From contig OW204010.1 in assembly GCA_934047225.1 (NCBI GenBank), forward strand, positions 1,506,294 through 1,570,293: a stretch of 64,000 nucleotides of DNA. The letters run 5' to 3'. The notes beneath the pieces were generated by a model. It saw only the letters and a list, made by a program, of their open reading frames with translations. It ran no database searches and had not been told where the DNA came from. This DNA comes from Ypsolopha sequella. Taxonomy: Eukaryota; Arthropoda; Insecta; Lepidoptera; Ypsolophidae. Positions 53,170 through 63,430 of the stretch are shown here, one piece after another (the stretch's first letter is position 1; the number at the start of each line of letters is the position of its first letter). A program made the position numbers and the translations under genes.

Positions 53170-54756
53170 GTTTCCTCACTATGTTTTCTGACGATCTTCA
53201 ACTCTCTATGTCTTTCAAGCAGGACCTGATTCTTGTAGCCATTCAGAAAATGACTTCTGATCTTGAACACATCAGTCAATGGACGGAACAATTTGGACTC
53301 CTTCTTAACCCATCAAAAACGCAGGTCATGATAGTCGGTAGTAGGGCTCTCATAGACAAAACGGATCTGAACACGCTTCCACCAGTCTGTAAAAATAACA
53401 CTCCTCTCAAGTTCTGTACGTCAGTAAAAAACCTAGGAATCTATATCCAGAACAATATGTCTCGGGATTTGCATGTGGCGGAACTTATTAAAAAGATATT
53501 TGCTTCGATTTCGTCTGTTATCCCGATCTCACTGAAGGATTGTTAAATAAGCTAGATCGTCTCCTCAATTTATGTATACGATACATCTTTGGCCTACGTA
53601 AGTATGACCATGTGTCTCAATCTCGTTCTGATCTTAAATGGCTTAACATCCGAAATCGTCGTAACGCTCACATATTATCTCTTCTTTGGAACATCCTCAA
53701 TGACCCCCTATCCCCTCCTTATCTAAAAGAGCGGTTTGTTTTTCTCGGTTCTCTTAGCCGCTCTCAGCGACCTGAGAACCGTTCACTTCTGCGCACTCCG
53801 ACACATAATACTGACATGTTTACTAGTTCTTTCACAATTTCCGCAATACGTCTCTGGAATGGTTTACCGGTCAGGGTATGAGAATCTCTATCACTAGCAG
53901 TTTTTAAAAATAGAGTTCATCAGCACTTTCTTAAAACGCAAACTATTTAATCGGGTTTTTTGTTTCTTCTTTTGCACGAGTTTAGAGTCTTGTCTTAAAT
54001 GTGTATCTATATATTAATATGTATGTATATGTTCACGCCACGAGCGTGACGGATACGCGCGCACATGCGCGTGAGTGACTCGCGACACGGCGCTTGGCGC
54101 CAACTCGCACGCCAGCGATGGCTCTTCCGCGCGAGACGTCTCCCGAAACACACGTGTGCACACTCGCGCCGCCGACACAACAAATCTCACGTACCTACCA
54201 GTGTTGTGTTCACATTATATACCAGTGTTGTGTTCACATTACTCCACGAACCAAGTGCAGGATGCACATCCCTGCCCAAGGCGCCAGCTCAATCAGCCCA
54301 ACAAGGAGGGACGCCACGCGGCGCATTCGTCGGCCCATCCACAAACATCCAAAACCATCTAGAACAAAGGTTAGTTCACTCACAATCTTTTCCAATCTGT
54401 CTGCTCACATCCTCAAATCCCGTCTGCTCTGCATTCCTGTAACCTCGCGGTTACAGTATATGTGTATTTATTGTATAGAAATATAGATATATATCTATTT
54501 TATATATTTATAATATATACTATTGATACTGCTTAGTAAGTAATGGTTTTTAATATTGTGTAAACTTTTTACTGTTTAATATTTAGTTACTTATAAGCTT
54601 GTACCTATTTAATTATCATTTTATCATCTTTTCCGGCACTACCCTAATTTATCCACATCACCAAAGGTAAACTGGAAGATAATGCTAATTAGCATTAAGT
54701 TCGCCTTGTGTACTATGTTTATAAGTACAATAAAGAATTTTTTTATTTATTTATTT
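53170..54756 (+). pseudogene. LINE-J, 5'-truncated, with solo BEL LTR inside
   Basis: Two frames encode the end of a Jockey-type RT: LTMFSDDLQLSMSFKQD (motif C, F-S-D-D), WTEQFGLLLNPSKTQVMIVG, KNLGIYIQNNMSRDLHV, and after a deletion and shift LLNLCIRYIFGLRKYDHVSQ, LKWLNIRNRRNAHILSLLWN, SFTISAIRLWNGLPVRV. The 3' untranslated region continues past the LTR (AAGGTAAACTGGAAGATAAT, AATAAAGAATTTTTTTATTT). The endonuclease is missing and the frames are broken. Confidence 0.75.
54030..54455 (+). repeat. Solo BEL/Pao LTR
   Basis: 426 bp, TGTTCACGCCACGAGCGTGA through CCTCGCGGTTACA. It is flanked by a perfect 5-bp TSD GTATA (54025-54029 and 54456-54460), so it arose by LTR-LTR recombination. Related to, but distinct from, LTR1/LTR3 at 11837 and 15283; its 5' part resembles the divergent U3 of LTR2. 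It contains a doubled TACCAGTGTTGTGTTCACAT segment. Inserted in the LINE-J 3' untranslated region. Confidence 0.92.
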
Positions 54757-54915
54757 TCCTTTACCGTTCAGAAAGTGGGAAGTACTTACCTATACGCAAA
54801 TACGATGCGCATTATGTAAATTCCGAAAAACTCATTGGTGCATGCCCAACCGCGAATTGAACCTGGATCTCAAGATTGAGAGGCCAGTGTTCTACCCCTG
54901 AGTTACCGCCGCTTT
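54757..54915 (-). mobile_element. tRNA-derived SINE
   Basis: On the minus strand it begins GCGGTAACTCAGGGGTAGAA (A-box-like), then GGTTCAATTCGC (B-box-like) about 45 bp on. The body CCAATGAGTTTTTCGGAATT follows and it ends near GGTAAAGGAAAATA. The head-body-tail text is the pattern of SINEs abundant in Lepidoptera (tRNA head, 'aatgagttttt.ggaatt', 'ggtgaaggaaaac'). The tRNA part cannot fold as a working tRNA. Confidence 0.7.
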
Positions 54916-55375
54916 TTCATAACTTTAAAAATAAATATAACATAAAAGAAAATGGCTTAAATCATCGGAAGGAAGCAAATTTGAAAAATCTCCGTTCTTT
55001 ATTGGTTGCTCCGTTTTCTAGGCATTCATATATACCACAATAACAAACCATATTGATTAAAAATCAGTATCGTAATAAAACAAAACAAATTTATACTTGC
55101 GATTGTCGGCACTTGATGAAACATATAAAGCATCTCGATTTTGAACACAAACACTTGTACTATTTGTTTCATTACATAAAACAAATGTTATGAAATAAAT
55201 AGTACAAGTGCTTGTGTTCAAAATCAAGAAAACAAAACAAAATACGCGCGCAGCGAACAAGTGCCACTCGAGCTCTGCCTGCCTCCAGATTTGCCACTAA
55301 CTTGCGGGGGAGCGCGGGGGACGTTAAATTCGCGCGGGGAGGTGAGTGTCGCTTCTTTACGTAGTAATACTTTAT

Positions 55376-56240
55376 ATTCTGTTCAACGTGATCCCAACGT
55401 TGTAGTCTATTCGTATTGACGTCTTCTAAAATTGTACTCGGCAGTGCAGTTAAAGGTCCAGGTAAGTGGAGTGAGATCACAAGGATCAGGGGACATTGGA
55501 TACAATGTACGTGAATTTAAAATAGCCTCGATCTGTACTAATGCCATGTAAAGTTCCTCAAAGGTTAGGTTAGCTTCGCCTAAGACTCGCATAAAATGGA
55601 CCTTGAAAGATTTAAATCCAGCTTCCCAAAATATGTGGGGCATAAGCTGGAATAAATTTAAAGTATACGTTCTCATTTGCCATGACTTCAGATAAGGAAT
55701 CTGAATTATTTTTAATTAACCTTTAAATTTTGTTTTTGCCACCGTGGAACTGAGTTCCATTATCTGTGAAAATTTCTCGTGGTTTTGAACGACGAGCAAT
55801 AAATCTGCGTAGCACAGCGCTACAAGCTTCTTTGGTCAAATCAATGACCAATTCCAAGTGTTATGGCCTTTGTAGTAAAACAAACAAAGACCGCTACGTA
55901 TACTTTTATTAGCTAACACCCGCGGCCTTTACGGTCAGCAGCACTTAGAGGTTCTGCGTGATCGATGCCGGTAGTTTGGAAGGGATAGCCTGGATCTAGG
56001 TGTTGCTGAGGTAGGTTGCCCATAATAGGGCTGACAGTCTTAGCTGTCAAACGAAAACACCTAAGGCATTTGTCGCGAATTGCGATTTTTGTATTGTATT
56101 TTATTAAACAACGGCAACGGAACGTCATGAGCATAGACATTAAGAAACTATCGTTGGTCGCCGATAGGTGGCAGTACTGGCTAGAACAAAAATGGTGGTA
56201 TTTGAGACTGTGCAAGAAGTAACTTGTTCTTTAGTGTGTT
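55376..56240 (-). pseudogene. BEL/Pao integrase
   Basis: Pieces read DKCLRCFRLTAKTVSPIMGN (zinc-finger Cys pair), YPFQTTGIDHAEPLS (first catalytic Asp), LVIDLTKEACSAVLRRFIAR, PREIFTDNGTQFHGG (second Asp), RVLGEANLTFEELYMALVQI then EAILNSR (Glu region), and LTALPSTILEDVNTNRLQRW. All three catalytic positions can be seen, but frameshifts near 55690 and 55480 and a lost C-terminus disable it. Confidence 0.75.
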
Positions 56241-57239
56241 GTGAGAAATTTAACGTTTAGCTTGTGAACAAGAAGGCAGAATCCGATCGACAAGATGACA
56301 GGGATTGATTCTGCTCTTGGGTAACGTATAAAGGACGTCCAGGTAAGTCTCTGACTAACACTTGAGAATTTATCTGTAAGAAGTTTAATACAAGAAAGTA
56401 TTGGAGGTCAGGGGTGTCGAGAAAGGGGTGGTTTGGAGGACACTCTAGGGACATAGAAGTCCCGCCAGCAGCATCATCTTCTGAAGGTGATGTGCTGAGA
56501 TGAGAAAGAAAATAGAAATCTCTTTACAACCTTCATATCATACATATATTACACCCACACATACATAATATTTAAAAAAAAAGGAAGTCAAATCCAGGTT
56601 GAAGATAGATACATCACAATATTAGTGATGATTGCGACAGCATTTTTGTGCAACAAACCTAGCTGTATTTCTGCTGTCTTACTGTTCTCTTACTGATGCA
56701 AGCAAAAGCTGTGGCGAAGCATGAAATAGAATTATGTGTTGATGCTCGAATATGAATTTTGCTATTGGATGTTTGCATGAAATCAAAATTGGATATTTTT
56801 TTGCCATATTAAAATTGACAGTTGCCTAATCTGCCTTGGACTGTAATCAAAGCAAACTCGTCTAAAAAAGGTAACAGAGAATACTGTTTTTGTGTGGTAA
56901 GCTTTGTTTTCTTGTTAAGAGGTCATAATCTTTCTCAAATGACTGCTTTTGTGACAATTGGAGCATAATTTTAAAACTATTTTCGATTTTATCGACTGAT
57001 AAAGGACCCTTGATTTTGTACTCTCCTTTTTACAATTGTATACACAAAAAAAATCGTTTTGCTTTAGCAAATGCCTTTTTAGTATTAATTATTAAGAAAA
57101 TCTTGTGAAATTAATGACTTCTATATTATCTGTATTTACCTCGGATGCTAAAACTACTTCTATTGTATTGTTTTGTTTTGTTTTGGGCCTAAGAGGAGCA
57201 ACCCTGCTCTTTGCGCATAATAAGTGCACGTGTACCTAC

Positions 57240-58020
57240 CTAATTATCACTAGTAATACTTATAACGTAAACGCAAGCCCCATACGCATCTTGACAAGAA
57301 TCACTAAACGTGTGCAACTCGATTTGACTCTGATTTATACTCGTCACTAGACGAGGAATCCGAAGATTATTGATCTGAACAAGTTCTGAAATATATTTTG
57401 CCAAAGTTGTGCTAAATTTGATGGCAGTGGTTCGTCCCATGATATTTTCCACAACCAATATTGATGTAGCATGATTTTTGCCTGGATTACAATGACCGTG
57501 AGTAATACTAACGGATCGAATATCTGCCATATCTGTGACAAAACTGATCTTTCTGTGTGAATTTCATGAGATTTTGGATTAATGTCGAATTACATATTGT
57601 CTTATATTGGCGACCAACCATGACCAAACGTGTGAGGAACCTGGATCACCTAGATTTAGTTTCTGATCTGAATTTGAATTATTATGAAAATATTTGATAT
57701 TGGATCTGATTTTGCGCACGTTAAGACAGACAGTTTAATATTTTTGTCTCTTGTTTCAACTAATTGGTTGGGGGATTGAATCCCAGTGACTAAGTCATCA
57801 ACATAAAAGTCTTAACTTATAATCTGAGATATAATACTATTATCACACTCTATGAACAGGTGTTTCAAACATCTTACCGACAAAAATGGAGCTGATGCCG
57901 TGCCATAGGTATTAAGATTGTATATCTCAAAAGAATCACTTGGATTGTCCCTCCAAATAATTCTCTAGAGATGTTGCTGCCCTTCATGTATAGCCACTTG
58001 CCAATATATTTTCTCATGAC
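57240..58020 (-). pseudogene. BEL/Pao RT end and RNase H
   Basis: RT traces: RQVAIHEGQQHL, IIWRDNPSDSFEIYNLNTYG, TASAPFLSVRCLKHLF (conserved in BEL RT). RNase H/connection: QAKIMLHQYWLWKISWDEPL, SELVQINNLRIPRLVTSINQ, IELHTFSDSCQDAYGACVYV (catalytic Asp in F-S-D). Stops and shifts are frequent between pieces. Confidence 0.7.
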
Positions 58021-58039
58021 GTTAGAAAAATTCCTAACC

Positions 58040-58125
58040 GCTCGAGCGCTTTGGGTATGACATTCATACCAACAATTTTCGGGGCTTGCGTGCTTTGGGT
58101 ATGACTTTCATACCCAGTGACCTGC
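58040..58125. repeat. Duplicated hairpin motif
   Basis: Two copies of GCTTTGGGTATGACNTTCATACC at 58048-58072 and 58091-58115. The core GGGTATGA-CTT-TCATACCC of the second copy is a perfect 8-bp stem. It lies directly beside the piggyBac-like MITE; its role is unknown. Confidence 0.7.
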
Positions 58126-58149
58126 GTCGTAAAAGTTGATTTTATTTAA

Positions 58150-58754
58150 CCCTTAATTAGGCGCACTAAGAAAATTAAATAATTACTCGCATGGGGTCAC
58201 AGGTGACCCCAAATTGTAGGAATAATTTTTATTATTTATGAAATATATAAATAAATAAAACTTTATTATTATTAAAGTGCTTTGTTAATTCTATTATATT
58301 TAAAAGGAAACAACATGAACTAAATATCCAATCAAACAAAAACAAGCTAAATTAAAATTATTATCAAAAATTATCAATTTGTACTTATACTAAGTTCAAA
58401 GTTAAAACTTTAGAAGTATTTGAATAATTTAATTTTATCAAGCTGTAAAAAACATATTTATAAAATAAATTTACACACTGGACATATAATAATACAAATC
58501 GAATTAATAATACACAAGAAAAATACATAAACTAAACAACTCCCCTCTTTCAAAAAAGTAACGTAATTACTCGCATGGGGTCACTGCTCAAGAGCGCAGA
58601 GACGCATCCTTCTACTCCCGTGACTTGGACGCTACCAGAATACAAACTTCGACGCGGGTTATGAAGCTAGCGGGGGCGCGGGGAAATTCGGGCTGCGGCA
58701 AGTGCTTAATTTTTTAATGCGAAACTGCTTTGACCCGATGCGACTAATTAAGGG
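58150..58754. mobile_element. piggyBac-like MITE, copy 2
   Basis: 605 bp, starting CCCTTAATTAGGCGCACTAAG-like and ending CGACTAATTAAGGG, flanked by TTAA on both sides (58146-58149, 58755-58758). The left subterminal part has GGGGTCACAGGTGACCCC, a near-palindrome. It matches copy 1 (201-1181) over its outer parts but lacks that copy's 390-bp central extra. Inserted in the BEL/Pao remnant region. Confidence 0.85.
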
Positions 58755-59117
58755 TTAAATGTGTGAATGGTAACACCATTTGTTCGACTTTTAGTCGATG
58801 GTTTATATTCTTGGCTATAATATTAACCGGTAATAAGGAACATCTCTATCATTCAGAAGGGAAAAAAAAATAATCGACAAGACGGCTGATTAAGATTTTA
58901 CGTGTCGCGTCCCCGCTCGGAATTTTCGAAATAACGTGAGTAATATTTGATAAAACTATTTATTTATTTATTTATTTATTTACATAAAAGTACAGCTTTA
59001 CAGAAATCTATTACGCTATACATTTCAATTATTTTAATAAATATTAAATTATCATTTAATTATTAACATTAAAACATAATAATAATTCAAAATACAATTA
59101 CACAATAACAAATACAA

Positions 59118-62063
59118 TTAGGTTATACTACTCTTTCTTGCATCTTTCTCATATAACTCCAAGCATTCACGATAAACATCCATCAACCTATCAGCAAAAA
59201 TATCACACTTTGGTTTTTCTGACAGTAGTGTGTTTAGGCCCTCGATGGCGCGCGGGAGTGGGGAATAACGCCGAGCTACAGTTTTGAAGGAGGGTTGATG
59301 CAGTAGCTTATGTCGGCGCGCACGTCTGTACTTGTCGGGCGCGAACAAAGAGGTCACAGCATTTACCAGCTGTGGGCAGTCGGATTCGCCTCTCAGAACA
59401 CGGCTTACATAAAGTAAGAGGTTCGCATTGCGCCTTACTTCTAACGAATTAAAGCCCAGAGTTCCGAGTAAATACAGGGTTGGATACATGAAGGGATAGT
59501 ATCCGAATTTCCTTTTATAAAGGTATCGTAGAAAGGCCTTTTGAACTTTTTCTATCATTAAAGTATAGGTGCTTTCGTGAGGGTTCCATACTATGGCACT
59601 AGTTTCAAGTTTACTCCTCACAAGTGATGTGTAGAGCAGCTTTATGGCTTGAGTATCATGTAGATCTCTACTGTTCCGGATAACGAAACCCAACCTTTTA
59701 AAGCAACTAGTCGCTAGTGCCAACAGATGCTCATGAAATGTGAGCCGCGAGTCAAAAGTCACTCCAAGATCTTTAACTAAAGAGACCCGTGCAATTGCTT
59801 CGTCGCCTAGTGTGTAATGAGCTTGCTTTGGCTTAGGAGAACGAGTGAAAGATATGACACTGCATTTCTGAGGGTTAAAGTGTAACTTATTTCTTAGACT
59901 CCAGACATGCAGTGCGTTTAGATCATTCTGAAGCAACTCGCAGTCATCCTCATTTTCCACACTTCTAATTAATTTTAAGTCGTCTGCATATAACAGGCAT
60001 GAAGTATGACTTAGTACTTTTTCAAGGTCATTTATCATAAGGATAAAGAAAAGAGGGCCAAGAATAGAGCCCTGACTCACTCCCGAACGCGTCAAATACG
60101 GTTTCGAAACAAAACATCCATGCTTAACATATTGCTTACGATCACTCAGATAGTTTGCGAACAACCGTAAGAGTCTCGGCGAAAATCCAATATTGCAAAG
60201 TTTTTTGAGAAGTACGTCGTTGTCAACCCGGTCGAAAGCCTTTTTAAAGTCCAGGTATATTACGTCAACTTGCACTCGTTTATCCATAAGACCCGACATC
60301 TTGTCAATAAGCGTTAAAAGGTTGGTATTTACGGAACGCCGACTTCTAAACCCATGCTGGGTATCACTAAGGAAAGGTTGCACCTGCGGATAAATTTTCC
60401 TGTGTACAACGCTTTCAAACACTTTCGCTACAGAGCATATAATTGCTATTGGCCTGTATTCCGTAACTTTAGAGGTGTCACTGCTCTTGGGAATTGGCTT
60501 CACACGCGAAATCTTCCATTTTGTGGGATATATACCACTCACAATAATAATATTAAAAATATACACTAATGGAACTTTTAGTTGGTCAACATAAGCTTTA
60601 AGAAAATATGGGGGTAAGCCATCGGGACCTATAGAGCTTCTAGGTCTTAGACGTTTTAAGGCTGACTCCACGTCGCTACTTGATATGTAGTCGATATGGA
60701 TGTGCTTGGAGTCAGAGGTGTCGTCAGAGCTATTAGTCTGTTCAGCGTCTAATGTAGGAGAGTCTGGCAGGAACACACTTGCAAAGAAATCTGCAAAAGC
60801 AGATGCTGCATCTGCACCCGTACACTCGTTGCCTTCATGCATTACGCGAGGTTCAAAGCCCCCTTTAGTCTTCAGGCTTGAAATGTGTTGCCAAAAACCT
60901 CTCGGTTTCATTCGAATGCTCTCTTCGATCCAACGCATATGCTTCTCATAAGCTACAGACATACGTACTTTCAAGTCTGCTCTAATAGCACTGAAGTTTG
61001 CGTATACTTCCAGGTTTTTTGTTGCTTTCCATGTGCGATGTAAAGAAGCCTTGTATGCAACGTCTTTTATTATATCCGCCGTGAACCACACCGGGTACCG
61101 CCTCCTGCGTGTATTTGATCGCAATTTTTTGGGAATACATTTATCAAAAATTCCGTAAATTATTTCATAAAAAGAATTTACTGCCTCATCTACCTCGCCT
61201 TTTTGGACTACAGAATCCCATGACACCTGAGTCAATAATTTATGTAAAAGCTCATAATCACCCTTTGAAAAATTCCAATCGCTTTTATCGTCGATATTGC
61301 TCGGATCAACGTAATCAGAGCTGACAGGGGAGCGTATTCCATGAAATGGTACAGCAATGTCAAGCGGTGGATGATAGTTATCTATGCATGGAACTAGGCC
61401 TCCACATCCAGCTCCGCTCACGGAGACCCCATCGACACTATCTGCCAGCAGAACCACATCTAACTTACCTCCAAACATATTGACTGTTTCATTCCTCTCT
61501 AACAATCCACATACATTTAAAAAATAACCATAGTAACATGATATATTCACACTAGCACTATTAAGATTCAAATCACCCAATATTACAACATTATTAATAT
61601 TATCAATTATATTTTCCACATTTTGAAACCATTTCAAATAAACACTATCTAGCGAATTTGGTGGTATGTAGAAAACACAAATAGTAAACTCAACATCTTG
61701 AAAAATAAGTGAAGCCCAAAGATCTTCTCCATCGTCTGTTTCAAGGTCACGTCGTCTTTTAATTGAAAGACCTTGCCTGGTAGCAAGAAGAACTCCGCCA
61801 CCGGCTTTAGGTCGATCCCGTCGCAAAAGACTCCAGCCTCCGGTTATAACTTCAGCATCTTCCACGGATGAGCTGAGAAAAGTTTCCGACACAGCCACAA
61901 GATCTTGTTCCACCAGGAGTAAATTTTGTCTCCAGAAATTAAGTTTCGTATTTAGACCTCTAACATTCTGATAGATGATACTAAGTTCGGCATCTGGGTT
62001 CGGCTTAGTTGGACTACTCGGGTTTTGTGGCCCTAGGTGGTCCTCGAAAGGGAATCCATTCTT
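59118..62063 (-). CDS. LINE-L ORF2: endonuclease and reverse transcriptase
   Basis: The frame is open for 981 codons after a TAA at 62066-62064 and overlaps ORF1 by 50 nt in the +1 frame. Endonuclease: SIIYQNVRGLNTKLNFWRQN, LVAVSETFL (catalytic Glu), GGGVLLATR, VVILGDLNLNS (GDLN) and DNYHPPLDI (His motif). RT: RPIAIICSVAKVFE, TQHGFRSRRSVNTNLL, IYLDFKKAFDRVDN (motif A), SGVSQGSILGPLFF (motif B), LLYADDLKLI (YADD). A C-terminal LINE domain follows (VWNPHESTYTLMIEKVQKAF). All catalytic residues are present. There is no ATG before the endonuclease; the first Met is about 190 codons in, so translation must depend on ORF1. Confidence 0.92.
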   Translation of the reverse strand, partial: KNGFPFEDHLGPQNPSSPTKPNPDAELSIIYQNVRGLNTKLNFWRQNLLLVEQDLVAVSETFLSSSVEDAEVITGGWSLLRRDRPKAGGGVLLATRQGLSIKRRRDLETDDGEDLWASLIFQDVEFTICVFYIPPNSLDSVYLKWFQNVENIIDNINNVVILGDLNLNSASVNISCYYGYFLNVCGLLERNETVNMFGGKLDVVLLADSVDGVSVSGAGCGGLVPCIDNYHPPLDIAVPFHGIRSPVSSDYVDPSNIDDKSDWNFSKGDYELLHKLLTQVSWDSVVQKGEVDEAVNSFYEIIYGIFDKCIPKKLRSNTRRRRYPVWFTADIIKDVAYKASLHRTWKATKNLEVYANFSAIRADLKVRMSVAYEKHMRWIEESIRMKPRGFWQHISSLKTKGGFEPRVMHEGNECTGADAASAFADFFASVFLPDSPTLDAEQTNSSDDTSDSKHIHIDYISSSDVESALKRLRPRSSIGPDGLPPYFLKAYVDQLKVPLVYIFNIIIVSGIYPTKWKISRVKPIPKSSDTSKVTEYRPIAIICSVAKVFESVVHRKIYPQVQPFLSDTQHGFRSRRSVNTNLLTLIDKMSGLMDKRVQVDVIYLDFKKAFDRVDNDVLLKKLCNIGFSPRLLRLFANYLSDRKQYVKHGCFVSKPYLTRSGVSQGSILGPLFFILMINDLEKVLSHTSCLLYADDLKLIRSVENEDDCELLQNDLNALHVWSLRNKLHFNPQKCSVISFTRSPKPKQAHYTLGDEAIARVSLVKDLGVTFDSRLTFHEHLLALATSCFKRLGFVIRNSRDLHDTQAIKLLYTSLVRSKLETSAIVWNPHESTYTLMIEKVQKAFLRYLYKRKFGYYPFMYPTLYLLGTLGFNSLEVRRNANLLLYVSRVLRGESDCPQLVNAVTSLFAPDKYRRARRHKLLHQPSFKTVARRYSPLPRAIEGLNTLLSEKPKCDIFADRLMDVYRECLELYEKDARKSSIT

Positions 62064-63075
62064 TTACCCGTGCGTTGTCTGGCCAGATTTGAGTAGAGAA
62101 ACATTCCTCGTATTTTGCTACTGGGACGCCAATCTTGTAGGATTTATAATCTCCTTTTGAGTTCAGCTCCTCCACAGAATATGTTCCAGATTCACAAAAA
62201 TGCTTCAAGTACTCTTTAACTTCGCTCGCTCCTGATGCCATATTCCAGAGGTGAAAATACTTACGGCGTTCAACCGCTTTCAGTGAAGTAACGCTAGGAC
62301 CGGCAGTACACAACAACGAGGTAGAGTGGCGCGCTTTCTTTTGGACAGCAGTTGATAGCTCTTGTTTAGCAGGAACAGAAGGGGACACAGTTTCAGCAGA
62401 GACAATGACATCAGCTTTACTAACATCGAAATTATGTTGTGGTTCATGGTTAGTTTGGGTTACAGCTGGGATTTCTACTGTAGACTCGGCAATTAACTTT
62501 GAAGCATAGGTCGGCTTAGGGAGTTTTCGTTGGGCAGCTTTTTTTGATCCTGGAGTATCAACCTCAAGTACCGCAAGTTTTTTGTCCACACAAGTTAACT
62601 GAGTCGTTACAAAATCTAACTTAACCGTCTGCCCTGTCATGGACGCAACAATCTGCTGCAAGGCATCATTAATGTTTGATACGTAGGAACGCAGCTGTCG
62701 GACTTCAGCCATGATTTCGAGGTATTCAGAACTATGAAAGTCGCAGCTAGGCTCCAGGGATAGAGGTTGAACTTTCTTGCTTCTAAATGTAACGTTACCG
62801 GGATGTAGCTTATTAGACGCACCAACAGGAGTAGCGCTATTGTCACCTCCTATTTTCATATCACGGTGACACTCAGGACATACCCAAGCTGCTTTTTCCT
62901 CCGGACTCAAGCATCGACCGCTCGCACATAGACAATGATACCGTTTTTCGCAATCATTAACCATGCATCTTAAGTGCTCCTCTCTCTCGTCGAACGCTAG
63001 ATGGCAGCCAGAGCAAGATAGCTTAGAAATAGCATTTGCAGAAGAACTTTTATGGGTTTTAAATTCCACAGACAT
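62014..63075 (-). CDS. LINE-L ORF1: PHD-finger nucleic-acid-binding protein
   Basis: ATG at 63075-63073; 353 residues. A PHD-like zinc finger occupies about residues 20-70 (CSGCHLAFDEREEHLRCMV, CEKRYHCLC, WVCPECHRDM: C-x2-C, C-x4-C-type pairs with His). Then come a coiled-coil stretch (about 118-170, YLEIMAEVRQLRSYVSNIND) and a C-terminal domain with RRKYFHLWNMASGASEVKEY and CFSTQIWPDNARVKEWIPF, resembling the terminal domain of PHD-type ORF1 proteins in insect LINEs. It should bind element RNA and oligomerise. It ends TAG at 62016-62014, inside the ORF2 overlap. Confidence 0.85.
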   Translation of the reverse strand: MSVEFKTHKSSSANAISKLSCSGCHLAFDEREEHLRCMVNDCEKRYHCLCASGRCLSPEEKAAWVCPECHRDMKIGGDNSATPVGASNKLHPGNVTFRSKKVQPLSLEPSCDFHSSEYLEIMAEVRQLRSYVSNINDALQQIVASMTGQTVKLDFVTTQLTCVDKKLAVLEVDTPGSKKAAQRKLPKPTYASKLIAESTVEIPAVTQTNHEPQHNFDVSKADVIVSAETVSPSVPAKQELSTAVQKKARHSTSLLCTAGPSVTSLKAVERRKYFHLWNMASGASEVKEYLKHFCESGTYSVEELNSKGDYKSYKIGVPVAKYEECFSTQIWPDNARVKEWIPFRGPPRATKPE

Positions 63076-63430
63076 CGCAGTGTAGCGTAATATTCTTGCC
63101 TCGAAGTAAACAAGTGCACGCGAACGTCACACGGCGTAGCAGTGGCATAGTAGCGGCGTAGCAGCGGCGTAGCTCTTTAAGTGCGAGTATGTTGACTCAC
63201 CGTCGAACACGAGCGACCGAGCGTGTAGCAGCGGGGCGGTGGCGGCGCGGCGGCGGTGGCAGCAGCGGAGTGTGTGCACTGCGGATTAGCTCGCCTGCGC
63301 GTGTGAGCTCGCTGCGTGTGTGTGCGTGAGGCGCTGCCGCTCGGTGAGAAGCGCTCGGAGTCGATGACCGATTTAGGCGAAGCGACGATGAATCATGCGC
63401 TGATTTATTTGCGATGTTTGAAATTTAGAC
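63076..63430 (-). promoter_or_regulatory. LINE-L 5' leader (probable internal promoter region)
   Basis: This GC-rich stretch contrasts with the AT-rich surroundings. It holds short degenerate repeats (GCGGCGTAGCAG-like units at 63134-63175 on the plus strand; GGCGGCGGTGGCAGCAGCGG at 63247-63266). LINE leaders normally carry an internal promoter; that function is inferred from position. Confidence 0.5.

Larger units (their letters stand above)
55376..58030 (-). mobile_element. Degraded BEL/Pao element (pol), minus strand
   Basis: Minus-strand fragments occur in BEL pol order from high to low coordinates: RT (about 58010-57850), RNase H (57541-57240), integrase (56240-55376). Frames are broken everywhere and no LTRs are visible. 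The family differs from the BEL element at 11837. Confidence 0.75.
58957..63430 (-). mobile_element. LINE-L, near-full-length LINE with both ORFs open
   Basis: Read on the minus strand: a GC-rich 5' leader (about 63430-63076), ORF1 (63075-62014), ORF2 (62063-59118), a 3' untranslated region of about 160 bp and a TAAA-repeat tail (58979-58957). Neither ORF contains a stop or frameshift, unlike every other LINE in the window. Together with the leader this suggests a recent and perhaps competent copy of a CR1/Jockey-group LINE. The TSD and exact 5' end are not determined. Confidence 0.85.

Noticed and set aside
54838..54912. tRNA gene on the minus strand
   Set aside because: The anticodon and acceptor stems do not pair; it is the head of a SINE.
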